Shown: positions 1-9,156, counted from the first letter of the stretch. The stretch: 64,000 bases of DNA from Saccharothrix espanaensis DSM 44229 (GCF_000328705.1 NC_019673.1:1488001-1552000); one strand, 5' to 3'. The notes: generated from the sequence alone by a model not told the origin. Numbers and translations are program-made.

Positions 1-43
1 TTCGGAGCTGCCCCAGGCCACGCCGTCGTCCCCGGTCGCCCCG

Positions 44-103
44 TTGACACCGGCTCCGCTGACACCGGCTCCACTGTCAACGGAGCCGCTGACACCGGCT
101 TCG
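44..103 (+). repeat. 15-bp tandem repeat at the 5' end of proB
   Basis: Four tandem 15-bp units, seen directly: three are close to ctgacaccggctccg and the third is diverged. They encode a repeated LTPAP-like pentapeptide at the N-terminus of ProB, ahead of the conserved kinase fold. The reading frame is open upstream to the window edge, so the repeat may lie inside a longer N-terminal extension. Confidence 0.8.
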
Positions 104-1219
104 CTGTCGGCGGCCCGGCAGGCCGTCTCGGCGGCGGGCCGGATCGTGGTCAAGGTCGGGTCGTCGTCGCTGACCACGGCCGAAGGCGGCCTGGACCGCT
201 CCCGGCTGGACGCCCTGGTGGACGCAGTCGCGGCGCGCTGCGCGGCCGGCAGCCAGGTGGTGCTGGTGTCCTCCGGCGCGATCGCGGCGGGCCTGGCCCC
301 GCTCGGCGTGACCCGGCGGCCGCGTGACCTGGCCACCCAGCAGGCGGCGGCCAGCGTCGGGCAGCTCACCCTCGCCCACGCCTACGCGAACTCGTTCGGC
401 CGGTACGCGCTGACCGTCGGCCAGGTGCTGCTGACCGCCGACGACGTGGTCCGCCGCGCGCACTACCGCAACGCCCAGCGCACCTTCTCCCGCCTGCTCG
501 CCTTCGGCGCGGTCCCGGTCGTGAACGAGAACGACACGGTCGCCACAGAAGAGATCCGCTTCGGCGACAACGACCGCCTGGCCGCCCTGGTGGCCCACCT
601 GGTCGGCGCGGACGCCCTGTTCCTGCTGTCCGACGTGGACGCCCTGTACGACGGCGACCCCCGTCAGCCCGGCGCTCAGCGCGTGACCGAGGTCGCCGGA
701 GCGGCTGACGTCGACGGCGTGCGCGCTGGGACCGTCGGTGCGTCCGGTCTGGGGACCGGCGGGATGGCGTCCAAACTGGCCGCTGCGCGCCTCGCGGCGT
801 CGGCGGGGATTCCGGTGCTGTTGGCGGGCGCGGCGGACGCCGTGCGGGCGCTGGGCCCGGCGGACGTCGGCACCGCGTTCGCGGTCACCGGCTCCCGCCT
901 CACCGCCCGCCGCTTCTGGCTCGGCCACGCGGCCGACGCCACCGGCCGCCTCACCCTGGACGACGGTGCCGTCGCCGCGGTGGTCGGCCGCCGCCGCTCG
1001 CTGCTCGCCGCCGGCATCACGGCGGTGGACGGCAGTTTCGACGCCGGTGACGTGGTCGAACTGGTGGACCTGTCCGGCCACGTCGTGGCCCGCGGCGTCG
1101 TCGGCTTCGACGCCACCGAACTCCCGGCCCTCATCGGCCGCTCCAGCCACGACCTCCCCGCCGAACAACGCCGCGAGGTCGTCCACGCCGACGACCTGGT
1201 CCCCCTCCCAAGCCCCTGA
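44..1219 (+). CDS. proB: Glutamate 5-kinase (N-terminus uncertain)
   Basis: Phosphorylates L-glutamate to gamma-glutamyl phosphate, the first step of proline synthesis in the cytosol. The amino-acid-kinase fold starts at about residue 32 with KVGSSSLT, the substrate loop NENDTV lies near residue 165 with [10 protein letters not shown] after it, and a PUA domain fills roughly residues 285-375. At 391 aa it is slightly longer than the usual 365-375 aa because of the LTPAP repeat. The TTG at 44 is the first start inside the window, has no visible ribosome site, and the frame stays open to base 2, so the true start may lie upstream. In actinobacteria proB usually follows obg. Its partner proA is 5 kb downstream on the same strand. 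Confidence 0.93.
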   Translation: MTPAPLTPAPLSTEPLTPASLSAARQAVSAAGRIVVKVGSSSLTTAEGGLDRSRLDALVDAVAARCAAGSQVVLVSSGAIAAGLAPLGVTRRPRDLATQQAAASVGQLTLAHAYANSFGRYALTVGQVLLTADDVVRRAHYRNAQRTFSRLLAFGAVPVVNENDTVATEEIRFGDNDRLAALVAHLVGADALFLLSDVDALYDGDPRQPGAQRVTEVAGAADVDGVRAGTVGASGLGTGGMASKLAAARLAASAGIPVLLAGAADAVRALGPADVGTAFAVTGSRLTARRFWLGHAADATGRLTLDDGAVAAVVGRRRSLLAAGITAVDGSFDAGDVVELVDLSGHVVARGVVGFDATELPALIGRSSHDLPAEQRREVVHADDLVPLPSP

Positions 1220-1361
1220 CCCGAGGCCCCGGCCACCGGACTGTCCCGGCCCGAGTCGACATCGCGGCGTAGATGCGCAAAGAAGCCGCCGACAAACCAT
1301 GCGGTACGGGTGTGGGCCAGCAATGAGCGCCCGCCCTTCGCCCGACCACTCGGCGGCGCGG

Positions 1362-1778
1362 TCAGCTGTAGTCGGCGGAATACCACTTGTTCGGACGCAT
1401 GTGCACGGTCGCGACCGTCGCGTTTTCGAGCTGCCGCAGGTAGTCGGCCGCCGTTTCGGCGTCGAAGTAGCGGTTGGCCATCGCCAGGAGATTGTCGTAC
1501 GAGGTCTCCCGATCGACCGCCACCACCGGCCCGGACACGCTCACGTACCGGTAAGGCGGCGCCTCCACCTGCGCTGCCAGGCTGAACTCCCGCGCCTGCT
1601 CCAGCAACCGGAACTTCACCGAATCCAGCCCGGTCTGCACCTGCACGTCCCCGCCGGGTTCGTAGTGGTACCAGACCGGCACGGTCAGCGGCGGCCCAGC
1701 CGGACGCGCGATCCCGATCACTCCGACGTGGACCCCGGCCAGGAACTCCTCGCGCTGCGCCGCGCTCATCACCGACAT
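1362..1778 (-). CDS. Pyridoxamine 5'-phosphate oxidase family protein
   Basis: Small split-barrel flavin-binding protein of 138 aa. The pattern of a short N-terminal helix, then GVIGIARPAGPPLTVPVWYHY, then strands ending in RPNKWYSADYS is typical of actinobacterial PPOX-class proteins that bind FMN or F420. The substrate cannot be read from sequence. The ATG at 1778 is preceded on the minus strand by a purine-rich AAGGGG-type ribosome site. It lies downstream of the MFS gene on the same strand with a 141-bp gap, so co-transcription is possible. Family assignment is firm; specific function is unknown. Confidence 0.8.
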   Translation of the reverse strand: MSVMSAAQREEFLAGVHVGVIGIARPAGPPLTVPVWYHYEPGGDVQVQTGLDSVKFRLLEQAREFSLAAQVEAPPYRYVSVSGPVVAVDRETSYDNLLAMANRYFDAETAADYLRQLENATVATVHMRPNKWYSADYS

Positions 1779-1861
1779 GCCCCACCCCTTCCCCTGTCAC
1801 AGCCGCACCGGACGACTGCCCCGACCCAGTCAACCGGCCGGCGCGGAGGCCGGCCATGCGT

Positions 1862-1901
1862 ACGCGTCCGCGACGGATGCGCACGCGTCTGCGTACGCGT
1901 C
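1862..1901. repeat. Three ACGCGTC heptamers in a short spacer
   Basis: The spacer between the MFS gene and the PPOX gene carries ACGCGTC three times within about 40 bp, twice in the context gcgtACGCGTCtgc. It may be replication slippage or a binding cluster. No function can be assigned. Confidence 0.4.
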
Positions 1902-1919
1902 TGCACGGGTGGCGAAGCC

Positions 1920-3191
1920 CTAGGTCAGCTCGACGCCCTTGGTCTCCGGCAACGTGAGGATGACCGCGAACGCCACCACCGCACCCACCGCCACGTACCA
2001 GAAGAACAACGTCCCCGGCAGCAGCCCGATGACCAGCGGAGCCGTGCCGCCGAACAGCGCGACGGTCAGGTTGTACCAAGCCCCGATCCCCAGTCCGCGC
2101 AACTCGGTCGGAAACAGCTCGCTCATCACCGCCGGCGCGATCGACGTCATCGCCGTGTACAGCGCCAACCCCACGCAGAACACCACGAGCAGCCCACCCA
2201 GGCCCGGCCCGATCAGCGCCGACAACGGCACCACCAGCACCGCCGTGGCCCCCGACCACACCAGCAGTTGCGGCCTGCGCCCGAACCGGTCCGACAGCGC
2301 GCCCATCGGGTACTGCAAGGCGATGAACAGCACGGTCGCCACCGACATCGCCAGGAACACGTCACCCGCGTCGGCCATCCGCGTCTTCACCGCGAACGGC
2401 GTCAGCGCGCTGAAGAACGTGTAGTAGCACAGCGTCGAGAGCATGCTGAAGCCCACGAGCCGCCCGACGGCCTTCGGGTGCTCCCGCACGGTGGTGAGCA
2501 ACGGCCGCCGGAGCCGCGCCGCCTTGGCCCGGTTGTCGGCGAACTGCTCGGTCTCCTCCAGGCTCCGCCGCAGCCACAACCCGACGAGCCCCAGCACCCC
2601 GCCGACCAGGAACGGGATCCGCCAGCCGTACGAAGCCAGCGCCTGCTGGTCCAACGCCCGCGCCAACCCGAACCCGAGCAGCGACGCCACCAACAGCGCG
2701 CACCCGGTCGAGATGTAGAAGAACGCCGAGTACCGCCCTCGCCGATCCGCCGGAGCTATCTCGGCCAGGTACGCCGACGCGTTCGACACCTCGCCGCCCA
2801 GCGACAGCCCCTGGGCGATCCGCGCCACCACCAGCAGCACCGGTGCCAACCACCCCACCTGCGCATAGGTGGGCAGCACCGCGATCGCCACCGACCCGCC
2901 CGCCATCAGCACGATGGTGAGGATCATCGCCGGCCGCCGCCCGCGCAGGTCGGCGAACCGGCCCAGCAGGTAGCCGCCGAGCGGCCGGAAGAAGAACGCC
3001 AGCGCGTACGTCGCCAAGGTGTTGATCAGCGCCAGCTTCTCGTTCTCCGCCGGGAAGATCTGCGTCGCGAAGTAGATGCTGAACGTCGCGTAGACGCTCC
3101 AGTCGTACCACTCGATCGCGTTCCCGACGCTCGCCGCGACGAGCTTGCGGACGGGCAGCCGGTGCGGACGCCCCACCGTCGCCTCGGTCAT
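1920..3191 (-). CDS. MFS transporter, metabolite:H+ symporter type
   Basis: Twelve-helix secondary transporter of 423 aa. The early GNAIEWYDWSVY motif and the loop FRPLGGYLLGRFADLRGRRP place it in the metabolite:H+ symporter family, with ProP/ShiA/KgtP-like members that import organic acids or osmolytes. The substrate is not predictable. I chose the ATG at 3191, which has GGTGGGG upstream and begins MTEATVGRPHR, over a GTG 36 bases further upstream. It is first in a minus-strand pair with the PPOX gene. The 3192-3452 gap upstream holds no recognisable gene. Confidence 0.85.
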   Translation of the reverse strand: MTEATVGRPHRLPVRKLVAASVGNAIEWYDWSVYATFSIYFATQIFPAENEKLALINTLATYALAFFFRPLGGYLLGRFADLRGRRPAMILTIVLMAGGSVAIAVLPTYAQVGWLAPVLLVVARIAQGLSLGGEVSNASAYLAEIAPADRRGRYSAFFYISTGCALLVASLLGFGLARALDQQALASYGWRIPFLVGGVLGLVGLWLRRSLEETEQFADNRAKAARLRRPLLTTVREHPKAVGRLVGFSMLSTLCYYTFFSALTPFAVKTRMADAGDVFLAMSVATVLFIALQYPMGALSDRFGRRPQLLVWSGATAVLVVPLSALIGPGLGGLLVVFCVGLALYTAMTSIAPAVMSELFPTELRGLGIGAWYNLTVALFGGTAPLVIGLLPGTLFFWYVAVGAVVAFAVILTLPETKGVELT

Positions 3192-3452
3192 CGCCCCACC
3201 CCACGACCCGCGGACACTGCCCGCCACGCGGCCCGGCCCGTGCGACGCCCCCGCATCCCGCCGATGCGGTATCCGGGCCGGTCACAGCGTTCCACGCCAC
3301 CGCGCGCCCGCATTCTCTCACGTGGACGCACGAGCCCGATCGAGTTCGCGGCGCTTGCCACGCCGTGCGCGCGGAGCGGTAGGGGGTGCTCGACCTCTAC
3401 GGCAGCCATGAGGTTGGACACAACCACAGTGCGCTCGTAGTCGATAGATCTC

Positions 3453-4010
3453 TCACCGATCCTGTCCGATGGGCCTCCATTCCCGGGCGAGCAGGCCGAA
3501 CAGCAGGTCGTCGGTCCACTCGTCCTTGATCAAGGTGTGTTCGACCAGGCGTCCTTCAAGCCGGAAACCCAGTCGTGCCAACAGTTTTGCCGATGGTTCG
3601 TTGCGCGCGTCGCACTCGGCGGAGATCTTGTGCAACCCGCACTTCACGAACAGGTGCTCCACCACGCGGCCCACGGCTTCCGTCGCGTACCCGTTGCCCT
3701 GGTGGGCGGTCGCGATGGTGTAGCCAATGTCTGCCTGCCTCCTGTTGTCGTGCAGGTTCACGCCGACATCGCCGACCAGTTCCCCGCCCGCCTCGACCGC
3801 GTACTGGAACCAGCCCGGCTCGGCCGGATCCAGCAGTTCCATCTCCCGCACGAACTCCTCGGCCGCGGCCAAGGCGAACGGCGGCTCCCACGACTGGTAC
3901 CTCGCCACCGCCGGATCCGACCGGTAGGCCGCGAACGCCGGCGCATCCTCCGGGCGGAAACCCCGCAGCACCAACCGCTTGGTACCCAACCGGACCTCGG
4001 CCGCCGTCAC
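3453..4010 (-). CDS. GNAT family N-acetyltransferase (RimJ/RimL-like)
   Basis: Acetyl-CoA-dependent acyltransferase of 185 aa. It opens with RLVLRGFRPEDAPAF, typical of the RimJ/RimL subgroup, and carries the acetyl-CoA loop HQGNGYATEAV and the C-terminal helix NEPSAKLLARLGFRLEG. The acceptor is unknown. The GTG start at 4010 overlaps the TGA of the RecQ-like gene (GTGA), so translation is probably coupled to it. The longer frame upstream is a shadow of the helicase gene. Confidence 0.85.
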   Translation of the reverse strand: MTAAEVRLGTKRLVLRGFRPEDAPAFAAYRSDPAVARYQSWEPPFALAAAEEFVREMELLDPAEPGWFQYAVEAGGELVGDVGVNLHDNRRQADIGYTIATAHQGNGYATEAVGRVVEHLFVKCGLHKISAECDARNEPSAKLLARLGFRLEGRLVEHTLIKDEWTDDLLFGLLAREWRPIGQDR

Positions 4011-6088
4011 GCCGTGACCGCCAGTGCGAACGGCAGTACAGCAGGTGCCCCCGCCCGGCGCAGCAGCCGCGCCGCGACCGTCATCGTCCAGCCGGTGTCG
4101 ATCCGGTCGTCCACCAACAACACCGGTCCATCCACAGTGGACAGGTCGGGCACGTCGGCGGACTGCACCAGGCCGGCCAGCCGCTGCGCGCTGTTCGCCC
4201 GCCGCACCGCCTCGCCCAACCAGACCTCGCCGAGCAGCGGCAGCCGCCCGACCGTGGACAGCTGGTGGCCGAAGCTGCCCACCAACCGCGGCCGGCTCCG
4301 CGACCCGACCGTCACGACGCCCACCGGGCGCTGGTCCCAGCCCCACGCCGCCAGCACCTTCACGCAGGCGGCGAAGACGTCCTCCGGCACCTCCTGGTCG
4401 TCGCCGGCGAACAGCGACCGCAACCGGTTGCCCCACCCGATGTCGGTCAACCGCCCCAACGCCCGCCCCGTCCCGGCCGCCTCGCCCGCCGGGATGCGCC
4501 CGGACAGGTCGACGCCGACCGCCGCCATCCCGGTCGGCCACTGCTTGCGCGGTTCGACCTCCACGCCGGGGCGCAGCAACCGCTCCCGCGCCGCCGACGC
4601 GGCATCCGGCGAGACCTCCGCCGACCACCCGCTCCCGGTGCAGTTGTCACACCGGCCGCACGGCGCGGCGTGCGGGTCGTCCAACTGGCGCAGCAGGAAC
4701 TCCATCCGGCACCCCGTGGTGGCGAGGTAGTCGAGCACCGCCTGCTGCTCGACCTTCCGCGCCTCCGCGATCCGCCCGTACCGCTCCTCGTCGTAGGACC
4801 ACGCCCGCCCGGTCGACTCCCAGCCCCCGCGCACCCGGCGCACAGCGCCGTCCACGTCGAGGACCTTCAACACCACTTCCAGCCGGGTGCGCGACAGCTC
4901 GACCATCGGCTCCAGCGCGGCGGTCGACAACGTCCGCCCCGCGTCGGCCAGCGCGTCGAGCACCTGCCGCACGACCTGCTCCGGGGGGAAGGCCAGCGAG
5001 GCGAAGTACGCCCAGATGTCCCGGTCCTCCGGACCCGGCAGCAGCAGCACCTCGGCCCGTTCCACGCCGCGGCCCGCACGCCCGATCTGCTGGTAGTAGG
5101 CGATGGGGGAGGGCGGTGCGCCCAGGTGCACCACGAACCCCAGGTCCGGCTTGTCGAACCCCATGCCCAGCGCCGATGTCGCAACCAGCGCTTTGACGCG
5201 GTTCGCCAGCAGGTCCTCTTCCGCCCGCTGCCGCTCCGCCGGGTCGGTGCGGCCCGAGTACGCCGCCACCGGGTACCCGCGCTCCCGGAGGAACGCGGCC
5301 ACGTCGTCGGCGGACGCGACGGTCAGCGTGTAGATGATCCCCGAACCCGGCAGCCGGTCGAGCTGCTCGGCCAGCCACCCCAGCCGCGCCTCGGCGGTTG
5401 GCAGTCGCACCGCCGCCAGCCGCAGGCTCGCCCGGTCCAGCGGCCCGCGCAGCACCAGCGTGTCCGAACCGGCCCCCAACCCGAGCTGGTCGGCCACGTC
5501 CCGCACCACCCGGTCGTTGGCCGTCGCGGTCGTCGCCAGCACCGGCACCCCGGCCGGGAGTTCGGTGAGCAACGTCCGCAAGCGCCGGTAGTCGGGTCGG
5601 AAATCGTGACCCCAGTCCGAGATGCAATGCGCCTCGTCCACCACCAGCAGCCCTGCCGATGATGTCAGCGAAGGCAGCACCGAGTCACGGAAATCGGGAT
5701 TGTTCAGCCTTTCCGGTGACACCAGAAGAACGTCGATTTCGCCGGACGTCACCCGGTCCTGGACGTCCTGCCACTGGTCGGTGTTGGCCGAATTGATGGT
5801 CGCCGCGTGCACACCCGCGCGCGCCGCCGCGTCGACCTGGTTGCGCATCAGCGCGAGCAGCGGCGACACGATCACCGTCGGCCCCTCGCCGAGCGACCTG
5901 AGCAACGCCGTCGCGATGAAGTAGACGGCGGACTTGCCCCACCCGGTCCGCTGCACCACCAGCGCCCGCCGCCGCTCGGAGACCAAAGCGCGGATTGCTG
6001 TCCACTGGTCCTCGCGCAGCGCCGCCTGAGGGCCGGCCAAAGCCCTCAGCCGTTCTTCGGCCTGTTCGCGCAATGCCATCTCGTCCAC
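4007..6088 (-). CDS. RecQ-type ATP-dependent DNA helicase with C-terminal phosphoribosyltransferase-like domain
   Basis: Superfamily 2 3'-5' helicase of 693 aa. Visible motifs are motif 0 (LREDQ), Walker A in a divergent form (RTGWGKS, about residue 50), DEAH with the RecQ aromatic loop (VVDEAHCISDWGHDFRPDY), motif VI (YQQIGRAGRG) and the RecQ zinc cluster (CRMEFLLRQ, CGRCDNC). Instead of an HRDC domain, the last 200 residues end in VLLVDDRIDTGWTMT. That is the PRPP-binding loop signature of type I phosphoribosyltransferases of the ComF kind. Start is GTG 6088; ATG 6079 is an alternative. It is divergent from proA with 105 bp between them, and coupled downstream to a GNAT gene. Helicase activity is well supported; the role of the PRTase part is unknown. 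Confidence 0.9.
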   Translation of the reverse strand: MDEMALREQAEERLRALAGPQAALREDQWTAIRALVSERRRALVVQRTGWGKSAVYFIATALLRSLGEGPTVIVSPLLALMRNQVDAAARAGVHAATINSANTDQWQDVQDRVTSGEIDVLLVSPERLNNPDFRDSVLPSLTSSAGLLVVDEAHCISDWGHDFRPDYRRLRTLLTELPAGVPVLATTATANDRVVRDVADQLGLGAGSDTLVLRGPLDRASLRLAAVRLPTAEARLGWLAEQLDRLPGSGIIYTLTVASADDVAAFLRERGYPVAAYSGRTDPAERQRAEEDLLANRVKALVATSALGMGFDKPDLGFVVHLGAPPSPIAYYQQIGRAGRGVERAEVLLLPGPEDRDIWAYFASLAFPPEQVVRQVLDALADAGRTLSTAALEPMVELSRTRLEVVLKVLDVDGAVRRVRGGWESTGRAWSYDEERYGRIAEARKVEQQAVLDYLATTGCRMEFLLRQLDDPHAAPCGRCDNCTGSGWSAEVSPDAASAARERLLRPGVEVEPRKQWPTGMAAVGVDLSGRIPAGEAAGTGRALGRLTDIGWGNRLRSLFAGDDQEVPEDVFAACVKVLAAWGWDQRPVGVVTVGSRSRPRLVGSFGHQLSTVGRLPLLGEVWLGEAVRRANSAQRLAGLVQSADVPDLSTVDGPVLLVDDRIDTGWTMTVAARLLRRAGAPAVLPFALAVTA

Positions 6089-6181
6089 CGGACCACCATG
6101 GCAGAGGGGCACGACAACGCGGAATCGCCGCCGGCCTCCCGGGCACTGGGAACCTCGGCGACATCCACGACCGGGTGACCG

Positions 6182-6187
6182 TAGTCT
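6182..6187 (+). promoter_or_regulatory. -10 box of a probable leaderless proA transcript
   Basis: TAGTCT lies six bases before the proA GTG, the spacing at which transcription would begin on the start codon. No ribosome-binding sequence is present. I infer leaderless translation, which is common in actinobacteria. Confidence 0.6.
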
Positions 6188-6193
6188 GTTTTC

Positions 6194-7459
6194 GTGACTG
6201 ACGACCTGCGCGAACAGGTGCACGCCGCCGCCCGGCGCGCCCGAGTCGCCGCCGACGAGCTCGTCCTGGCCACCCGCGAGCGCAAGGACGCCGCGCTGCA
6301 CGAGATGGCCGCCGCGCTGCGCACGCGGGCCCAGGAGGTCCTGGAGGCGAACGCCAAGGACATCGAGGCCGGCCGCGCGGCGGGTCTGTCCGAGGGCCTG
6401 GTGGACCGGCTCGCGCTCACCGAGCAGCGGATCGACGGCGTGGCCAAGGGCCTGGAGACCGTGGCCGGCCTCACCGACCCGGTGGGCGAGGTGCTGCGCG
6501 GCTCGATCCTGCCGAACGGCCTGGAGCTGCGGCAGGTGCGCGTCCCGATGGGCGTGGTCGGCATGGTCTACGAGGCCCGCCCGAACGTCACCGTCGACGC
6601 CGCCGGCCTGGCGCTGAAGTCCGGCAACGCCGCCCTGCTGCGCGGCTCGTCCTCCGCCGAGCACTCGAACACCGCGCTGGTCGCGATCCTGCGCGACGCG
6701 CTGGAGACCGCGGGCCTGCCCGCCGACAGCGTGCAGCTGCTGCCGTGCCACGACCGCGCCTCGGTCACCCACCTGATCACCGCGCGCGGCCTGGTCGACC
6801 TGGTCATCCCGCGAGGGGGGTCCGGGCTGATCAACGCCGTGGTGCAGCAGGCCACCGTGCCGACCATCGAGACCGGCGTGGGCAACTGCCACGTGTACGT
6901 CGACGCCTCCGCCGACCTCGACATGGCCGAGCAGATCGTCCTCAACTCCAAGACGCGCCGCACGAGTGTGTGCAACGCGGCCGAGTCGCTGCTGGTGCAC
7001 GCCGCTGTCGCGGACGAGTTCGTGCCCCGCATCACCGCCGCTCTTCAGGCGCAGCAGGTCACGGTGCACGGCGACGAGGCATTCGCGCGCCAGGCCGGCG
7101 TGCGGCAGGCCACCGACGAGGACTGGGACACCGAGTACCTCTCGCTGGACATCGCGGCCCGCGTGGTCGACTCGCTGGACGACGCGGTCCGGCACATCGC
7201 CGACCACGGCTCCGGGCACACCGAGGCCATCGTGACCAGCGACGTCGCCTCCGCCCGCCGGTTCACCGCCCGGGTCGACGCGGCGGCGGTCATGGTCAAC
7301 GCCTCGACCGCGTTCACCGACGGTGGCGAGTTCGGCATGGGCGCGGAGATCGGCATCTCCACCCAGAAGCTGCACGCCCGGGGCCCGATGGGGCTCGCCG
7401 AACTGACCTCCTCGAAGTGGGTCGCGTGGGGCGAAGGGCACATCCGGCCGTCGTCCTGA
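6194..7459 (+). CDS. proA: Gamma-glutamyl phosphate reductase
   Basis: NADPH-dependent reduction of gamma-glutamyl phosphate to glutamate semialdehyde, the second step of proline synthesis. At 421 aa it matches the family length. The aldehyde-dehydrogenase-like fold shows the family signature [20 protein letters not shown] and the catalytic cysteine in [11 protein letters not shown]. The C-terminal [19 protein letters not shown] is diagnostic. The GTG start sits six bases after a TAGTCT box. Its last codons are the start of a 101-bp imperfect tandem duplication in the downstream spacer. Confidence 0.96.
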   Translation: MTDDLREQVHAAARRARVAADELVLATRERKDAALHEMAAALRTRAQEVLEANAKDIEAGRAAGLSEGLVDRLALTEQRIDGVAKGLETVAGLTDPVGEVLRGSILPNGLELRQVRVPMGVVGMVYEARPNVTVDAAGLALKSGNAALLRGSSSAEHSNTALVAILRDALETAGLPADSVQLLPCHDRASVTHLITARGLVDLVIPRGGSGLINAVVQQATVPTIETGVGNCHVYVDASADLDMAEQIVLNSKTRRTSVCNAAESLLVHAAVADEFVPRITAALQAQQVTVHGDEAFARQAGVRQATDEDWDTEYLSLDIAARVVDSLDDAVRHIADHGSGHTEAIVTSDVASARRFTARVDAAAVMVNASTAFTDGGEFGMGAEIGISTQKLHARGPMGLAELTSSKWVAWGEGHIRPSS

Positions 7460-7641
7460 TCGACCCGTACGGCCGATCGGCGGCGTGCCGCAGCTACCGG
7501 GATGGGCAGACTGGGTGGTGAACCGCGCAGTCTGCTCTGAAGCTCCGGCCGTCGTCCTGGGCGACCCCCGTACTGCCGATCGACCGCACGCCGAGGTCAT
7601 CGGGGTGGGCAGACTGTGGGGTGGACCGCGCAGTCTGCCGA
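7443..7641. repeat. 101-bp imperfect tandem duplication spanning the proA 3' end
   Basis: Two copies starting at 7443 and 7544 align over about 100 bases. Shared blocks are tccggccgtcgtcctg, a GCCGATCG core, and a hairpin with arms GCAGACTG and CAGTCTGC separated by about 15 bases. The first copy contains the proA stop codon; the second is non-coding and ends just before the ferredoxin gene. Both hairpins are intact, which may mean they act as termination or processing signals. Confidence 0.75.
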
Positions 7642-7656
7642 CGAGGTGGTGTCCGG

Positions 7657-7878
7657 ATGGCCCGGTGGAGTCTGGAAGTCGACCGCGACACGTGCGTCGG
7701 CAGCGGGATGTGCGTGAGCATCGCGCCCGACCACTTCCGGCTCGACGCGGGCACGGCCGAGCCGGTCGACGGGTCGGTGGACCCGGACGACGCGGTGCTG
7801 GAGGCCGCCGAGTCGTGCCCGATGGAGGCCATCCTGGTCCGGGACGCGGCCGGTGAGCGGCTGGCACCCGAGCTCTGA
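7657..7878 (+). CDS. 3Fe-4S ferredoxin
   Basis: One-electron carrier of 73 aa. The cluster ligands are the two cysteines of CVGSGMC and the cysteine of SCPMEAI. The place of the usual middle cysteine is taken by glycine, which fits the 3Fe-4S ferredoxins that feed cytochromes P450. No P450 or ferredoxin reductase gene lies in the window, so it is an orphan here. ATG 7657 has GAGGTGG about 7 bases upstream; a GTG 36 bases earlier is in frame but has no good ribosome site and would fall inside the repeat. Confidence 0.85.
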   Translation: MARWSLEVDRDTCVGSGMCVSIAPDHFRLDAGTAEPVDGSVDPDDAVLEAAESCPMEAILVRDAAGERLAPEL

Positions 7879-8041
7879 CGTGCGGTGATCGGCTTCACCC
7901 GAACCGGCTGGAAAATCTTCACCCCATCGCGTCATGGTCGGCTGCGAGCCGTGTCTCACTGTCGCGCGGCTCTGCTTCGGGGTGGGCCGCGCTCCCGCTG
8001 AGGCGGCCCCCTCCCCCTGGGCCGCGAACGGGGAGTCGAGA

Positions 8042-8082
8042 CGCGCGGGCGGCTGTTCGGGGAGCGACCGGCCGCCCGCGCG
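8042..8082. other. GC-rich inverted repeat upstream of nadD
   Basis: A perfect 12-bp inverted repeat (CGCGCGGGCGGC with its complement) around a 17-nt loop, in the 228-bp ferredoxin-nadD spacer. There is no T-tract. It could be a factor-dependent terminator, or a barrier isolating nadD from upstream transcription. Confidence 0.5.
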
Positions 8083-8092
8083 CCGACCGAAC

Positions 8093-8098
8093 TAGGCT
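8093..8098 (+). promoter_or_regulatory. -10 box of a probable leaderless nadD transcript
   Basis: TAGGCT is followed by eight pyrimidine-rich bases and then the nadD ATG. No ribosome site exists, so a leaderless mRNA is inferred. Confidence 0.55.
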
Positions 8099-8106
8099 CA
8101 CCTCCC

Positions 8107-8700
8107 ATGTCCAACCGCCGGATCGGCGTCATGGGTGGCACCTTCGACCCGGTGCACCACGGCCACCTCGTCGCGGCCAGCGAGGTCCAGGCCAGGTTCG
8201 AGCTCGACGAAGTGATCTTCGTGCCGACCGGCCAGCCCTGGCAGAAGATCGACCACGAGGTCAGCCCCGCCGAGGACCGCTACCTGATGACGGTCGTCGC
8301 CACCGCGTCCAACCCGAGGTTCTCGGTCAGCCGGGTCGACATCGACCGGGCCGGACCCACCTACACGTTCGACACGCTCAACGACCTCAAGGCGATGCAC
8401 CCGGACGCCGACCTGTTCTTCATCACCGGCGCGGACGCGCTGGAGCAGATCCTGTCCTGGCGGCGCGCCGACGACGTGTTCAGGCTGGCCCACTTCATCG
8501 GCGTCACGCGGCCCGGCTACGAATTGGACGACACCCACCTCCCGCCGGGCGCGGTGTCCCTCGTGGAAGTGCCCGCGATGGCCATCTCGTCCACCGCCGT
8601 GCGCGCCCGCACCGCCTCCGGCCTGCCGGTCTGGTACCTCGTCCCGGACGGTGTCGTTCAGTACATATCGAAGCGCAGGCTTTACTCGGTGCCGGACTGA
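8107..8700 (+). CDS. nadD: Nicotinate-nucleotide adenylyltransferase
   Basis: Transfers AMP from ATP to nicotinate mononucleotide to make deamido-NAD in NAD synthesis. The 197-aa protein shows the nucleotidyltransferase motif [11 protein letters not shown] near the N-terminus, [14 protein letters not shown] in the middle and ISSTAVRAR near the C-terminus. Length and motifs match the family fully. It is followed at 70 bp by rsfS, the usual actinobacterial arrangement. Confidence 0.96.
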   Translation: MSNRRIGVMGGTFDPVHHGHLVAASEVQARFELDEVIFVPTGQPWQKIDHEVSPAEDRYLMTVVATASNPRFSVSRVDIDRAGPTYTFDTLNDLKAMHPDADLFFITGADALEQILSWRRADDVFRLAHFIGVTRPGYELDDTHLPPGAVSLVEVPAMAISSTAVRARTASGLPVWYLVPDGVVQYISKRRLYSVPD

Positions 8701-8711
8701 CGCCGGACGCC

Positions 8712-8717
8712 GGTACC
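8712..8717 (+). promoter_or_regulatory. -10 box upstream of rsfS
   Basis: TACCCT lies 52 bases before the rsfS start. Unlike its neighbours this gene also has an AGGAGA ribosome site, so a short 5' leader is likely. Confidence 0.4.
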
Positions 8718-8769
8718 CTCATTGACTCGTGCGGGCGCATCAGCGCCGGCCGAGGTGATGAGGAGAAAC

Positions 8770-9156
8770 GTGGCAGCCACCGACGAGGCACGACGGTCGG
8801 CGCTGGTCGCCGCGAGCGCGGCGGCCGACAAGAAGGCGCACGACGTGATCGTGCTCGACGTGTCGGACCAACTGGTGATCACGGACGTGTTCGTGATCGC
8901 GTCCGCTCCCAACGAGCGGCAGGTCGGCGCGATCGTGGACAACATCGAGGAGAAGTTGCGCGAAGCGGGCCGCAAGCCGGTCCGCCGCGAGGGCGCGCGC
9001 GAAGGTCGCTGGGTCCTGCTGGACTTCGTGGACCTCGTGGTGCACGTCCAGCACGTGGACGAACGCAGCTTCTACGGCCTTGAGCGGCTGTGGAAGGACT
9101 GCCCGCGGATCGAGTTCGACGCCGGCCCGGTAGCCGACGAGGTCGCCGAGGCATGA
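8770..9156 (+). CDS. rsfS: Ribosomal silencing factor RsfS
   Basis: Binds ribosomal protein L14 on the 50S subunit and blocks joining with 30S when nutrients are scarce. The protein is 128 aa. The DUF143 core is visible: VLDVSDQLVITDVFVIAS, then REGAREGRWVLLDFVDLVVHV, then FYGLERLWKDCP. GTG 8770 is chosen because AGGAGA stands 4 bases upstream; an earlier ATG at 8758 lacks this. Its stop overlaps the gpgP start (ATGA), implying coupled translation. Confidence 0.95.
   Translation: MAATDEARRSALVAASAAADKKAHDVIVLDVSDQLVITDVFVIASAPNERQVGAIVDNIEEKLREAGRKPVRREGAREGRWVLLDFVDLVVHVQHVDERSFYGLERLWKDCPRIEFDAGPVADEVAEA

Noticed and set aside
738-3440. 900-codon plus-strand frame across the proB end, PPOX and MFS genes
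   Set aside because: The composition is a low-complexity Arg/Pro/Gln shadow and it is antisense to two genes with clear family motifs.
3192-3452. Small genes in the gap upstream of the MFS transporter
   Set aside because: The short frames there have no ribosome site, no recognised family and shadow-like composition.
6100-7867. Very long minus-strand open frame extending the RecQ gene through proA
   Set aside because: It is the antisense shadow of proA. Codon patterns and all conserved motifs support proA on the plus strand, and RecQ homology ends near 6088.
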